Origin: Prorocentrum cordatum
Taxonomy: Eukaryota; Sar; Dinophyceae; Prorocentrales; Prorocentraceae
DNA: 64,000 nucleotides
Assembly: GCA_963575745.1 (NCBI GenBank)
Contig: CAUYUJ010003991.1
Span: 1 to 64,000, forward strand
Direction: 5' to 3'
Under the pieces are notes generated by a model. The model saw nothing but the letters and a program-made list of their open reading frames with translations, did not search any database and was not told the origin of the DNA. The position numbers and the translations under genes are program-made. Shown here piece after piece: positions 63,239-64,000 of this stretch; position 1 is the first letter of the stretch, and each line of letters starts with the position of its first letter.

Positions 63239-64000
63239 TGAAAAGATTATGATTGGGTGTTTTTCTCTGGTATCATGGTTATGCTAATTTTCTGGGTTGG
63301 TTGCAGTGCGATGCAACCCCCATCGGAACCCACTATGGGCCCCAGGCTGAATGAACCATTTGACATTGTCACGTTGCTGCCTGCCTCTGTGGGCGGCGCT
63401 GTGGTTCGCTCCGACAACTTACCTCGGGTCCGGGACCCCAGGAGGAGCGAGTCTTTCATCGCCCATACCTCTCCAGCGGTGGACATGTGGATTCAGATCT
63501 GAGGCCGCCTGGTTTCTCGCGAAGGTCTTTTGGAGCTCTTGTGGGCTAGGCCCACTCGACTGCTGCGTCGCGCAATCTCTGGGGCTCTTCCGAGGCACGT
63601 TTTTGATTTCATCTTCCGCGCTGATGTCTCGCTCGCCAGGCGCCGCCGTAACTGTCGCCTGTCAGGGGTACGCTGCAATGATCCAGGAAATTGACGAGAT
63701 GACTGAGAAGGTCTTCCGTCGGTTTTTCTGAGTTCGCCGAGACGTTGCCCTAATAACTTGCAAGAGTCCTGGTCGGTGGAAAATTGGGCCGGGCGCCCCT
63801 CCTCTTGCCCCAAGGCCTGCAGGGAACAGCGGCTTGAAATTGTTGATCGTTCTGTCAAAATGATAGGCGCCAGGCTCGATGTTTACGTATTGCGTCGCCG
63901 ATTTTTGAAGCAGCGCGTGGCAAGTTGCTCGAATTCTTTCCTGGTCGATGCTTGGGGACGTGACAGATCTTTTGGTCGGGCGTGAAGCTGTAATCGCGCA
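63239..64000. other. unique end of window, unassigned open frames
   Basis: The minus strand 63,486-63,247 reads as a compact 79-residue frame (AGEVWAMKDSLLLGSRTRGK) with balanced composition, more protein-like than its neighbours, but I know no family for it. Nothing else recognised. Confidence 0.35.

Overview
The window looks like nuclear DNA of a dinoflagellate. It is GC-rich and dominated by retroelements and low-complexity DNA. One conserved host gene is cut into small exons whose introns end in AG|G and use GA and GC donors as well as GT, a dinoflagellate hallmark. I cannot name the species; a large, intron-rich dinoflagellate genome is the best fit.

The only conserved host gene I recognise is a pyruvate kinase on the + strand. 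Thirteen exons between 9,660 and about 59,105 encode roughly 350 residues, from the N-terminal ICTIGP block to the middle of the allosteric-side A domain. The start codon lies upstream of the first visible exon and the C-terminal domain lies downstream of exon 13, so both ends are missing or unrecognised. The 12 introns run from 405 nt to 13.5 kb. They carry five GA, four GC and three GT donors, and 10 of 12 have AG|G at both junctions.

Layout: 1-7,912 is a degenerate Ty1/copia-like element (protease, two methyltransferase-like domains, integrase, RT, RNase H) seeded with about 20 tiny 14-nt hairpins. 7,913-9,659 holds a stem-loop, a degenerate CTTGGGGCC array, a 250-nt G tract and an 84-bp tandem repeat. 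Intron 3 (12.0-19.2 kb) holds a second G tract, a CCG tract and an antisense LINE fragment. Introns 4, 6 and 8 are full of a composite repeat built round CCAAGA/TCTTGG arrays, plus two related 77/78-bp minisatellites (27.6-30.8 kb). Intron 11 (41.8-55.4 kb) contains an antisense zinc-finger/RT fragment and a nearly complete tyrosine-recombinase retrotransposon with Ngaro-type split direct repeats (44,278-52,009). That element also carries a methyltransferase-like domain and an extra putative membrane-protein ORF. Intron 12 holds a sense LINE RNase H fragment. 59.1-64 kb is unassigned apart from a 660-bp TAGCCC-rich array.

Most likely points of novelty: the micro-hairpins in the copia element, whose stems vary with compensation; methyltransferase-like domains in two unrelated retroelement classes in one window; the membrane-type ORF in the YR element; and complementary purine/pyrimidine tracts at opposite ends of several introns.
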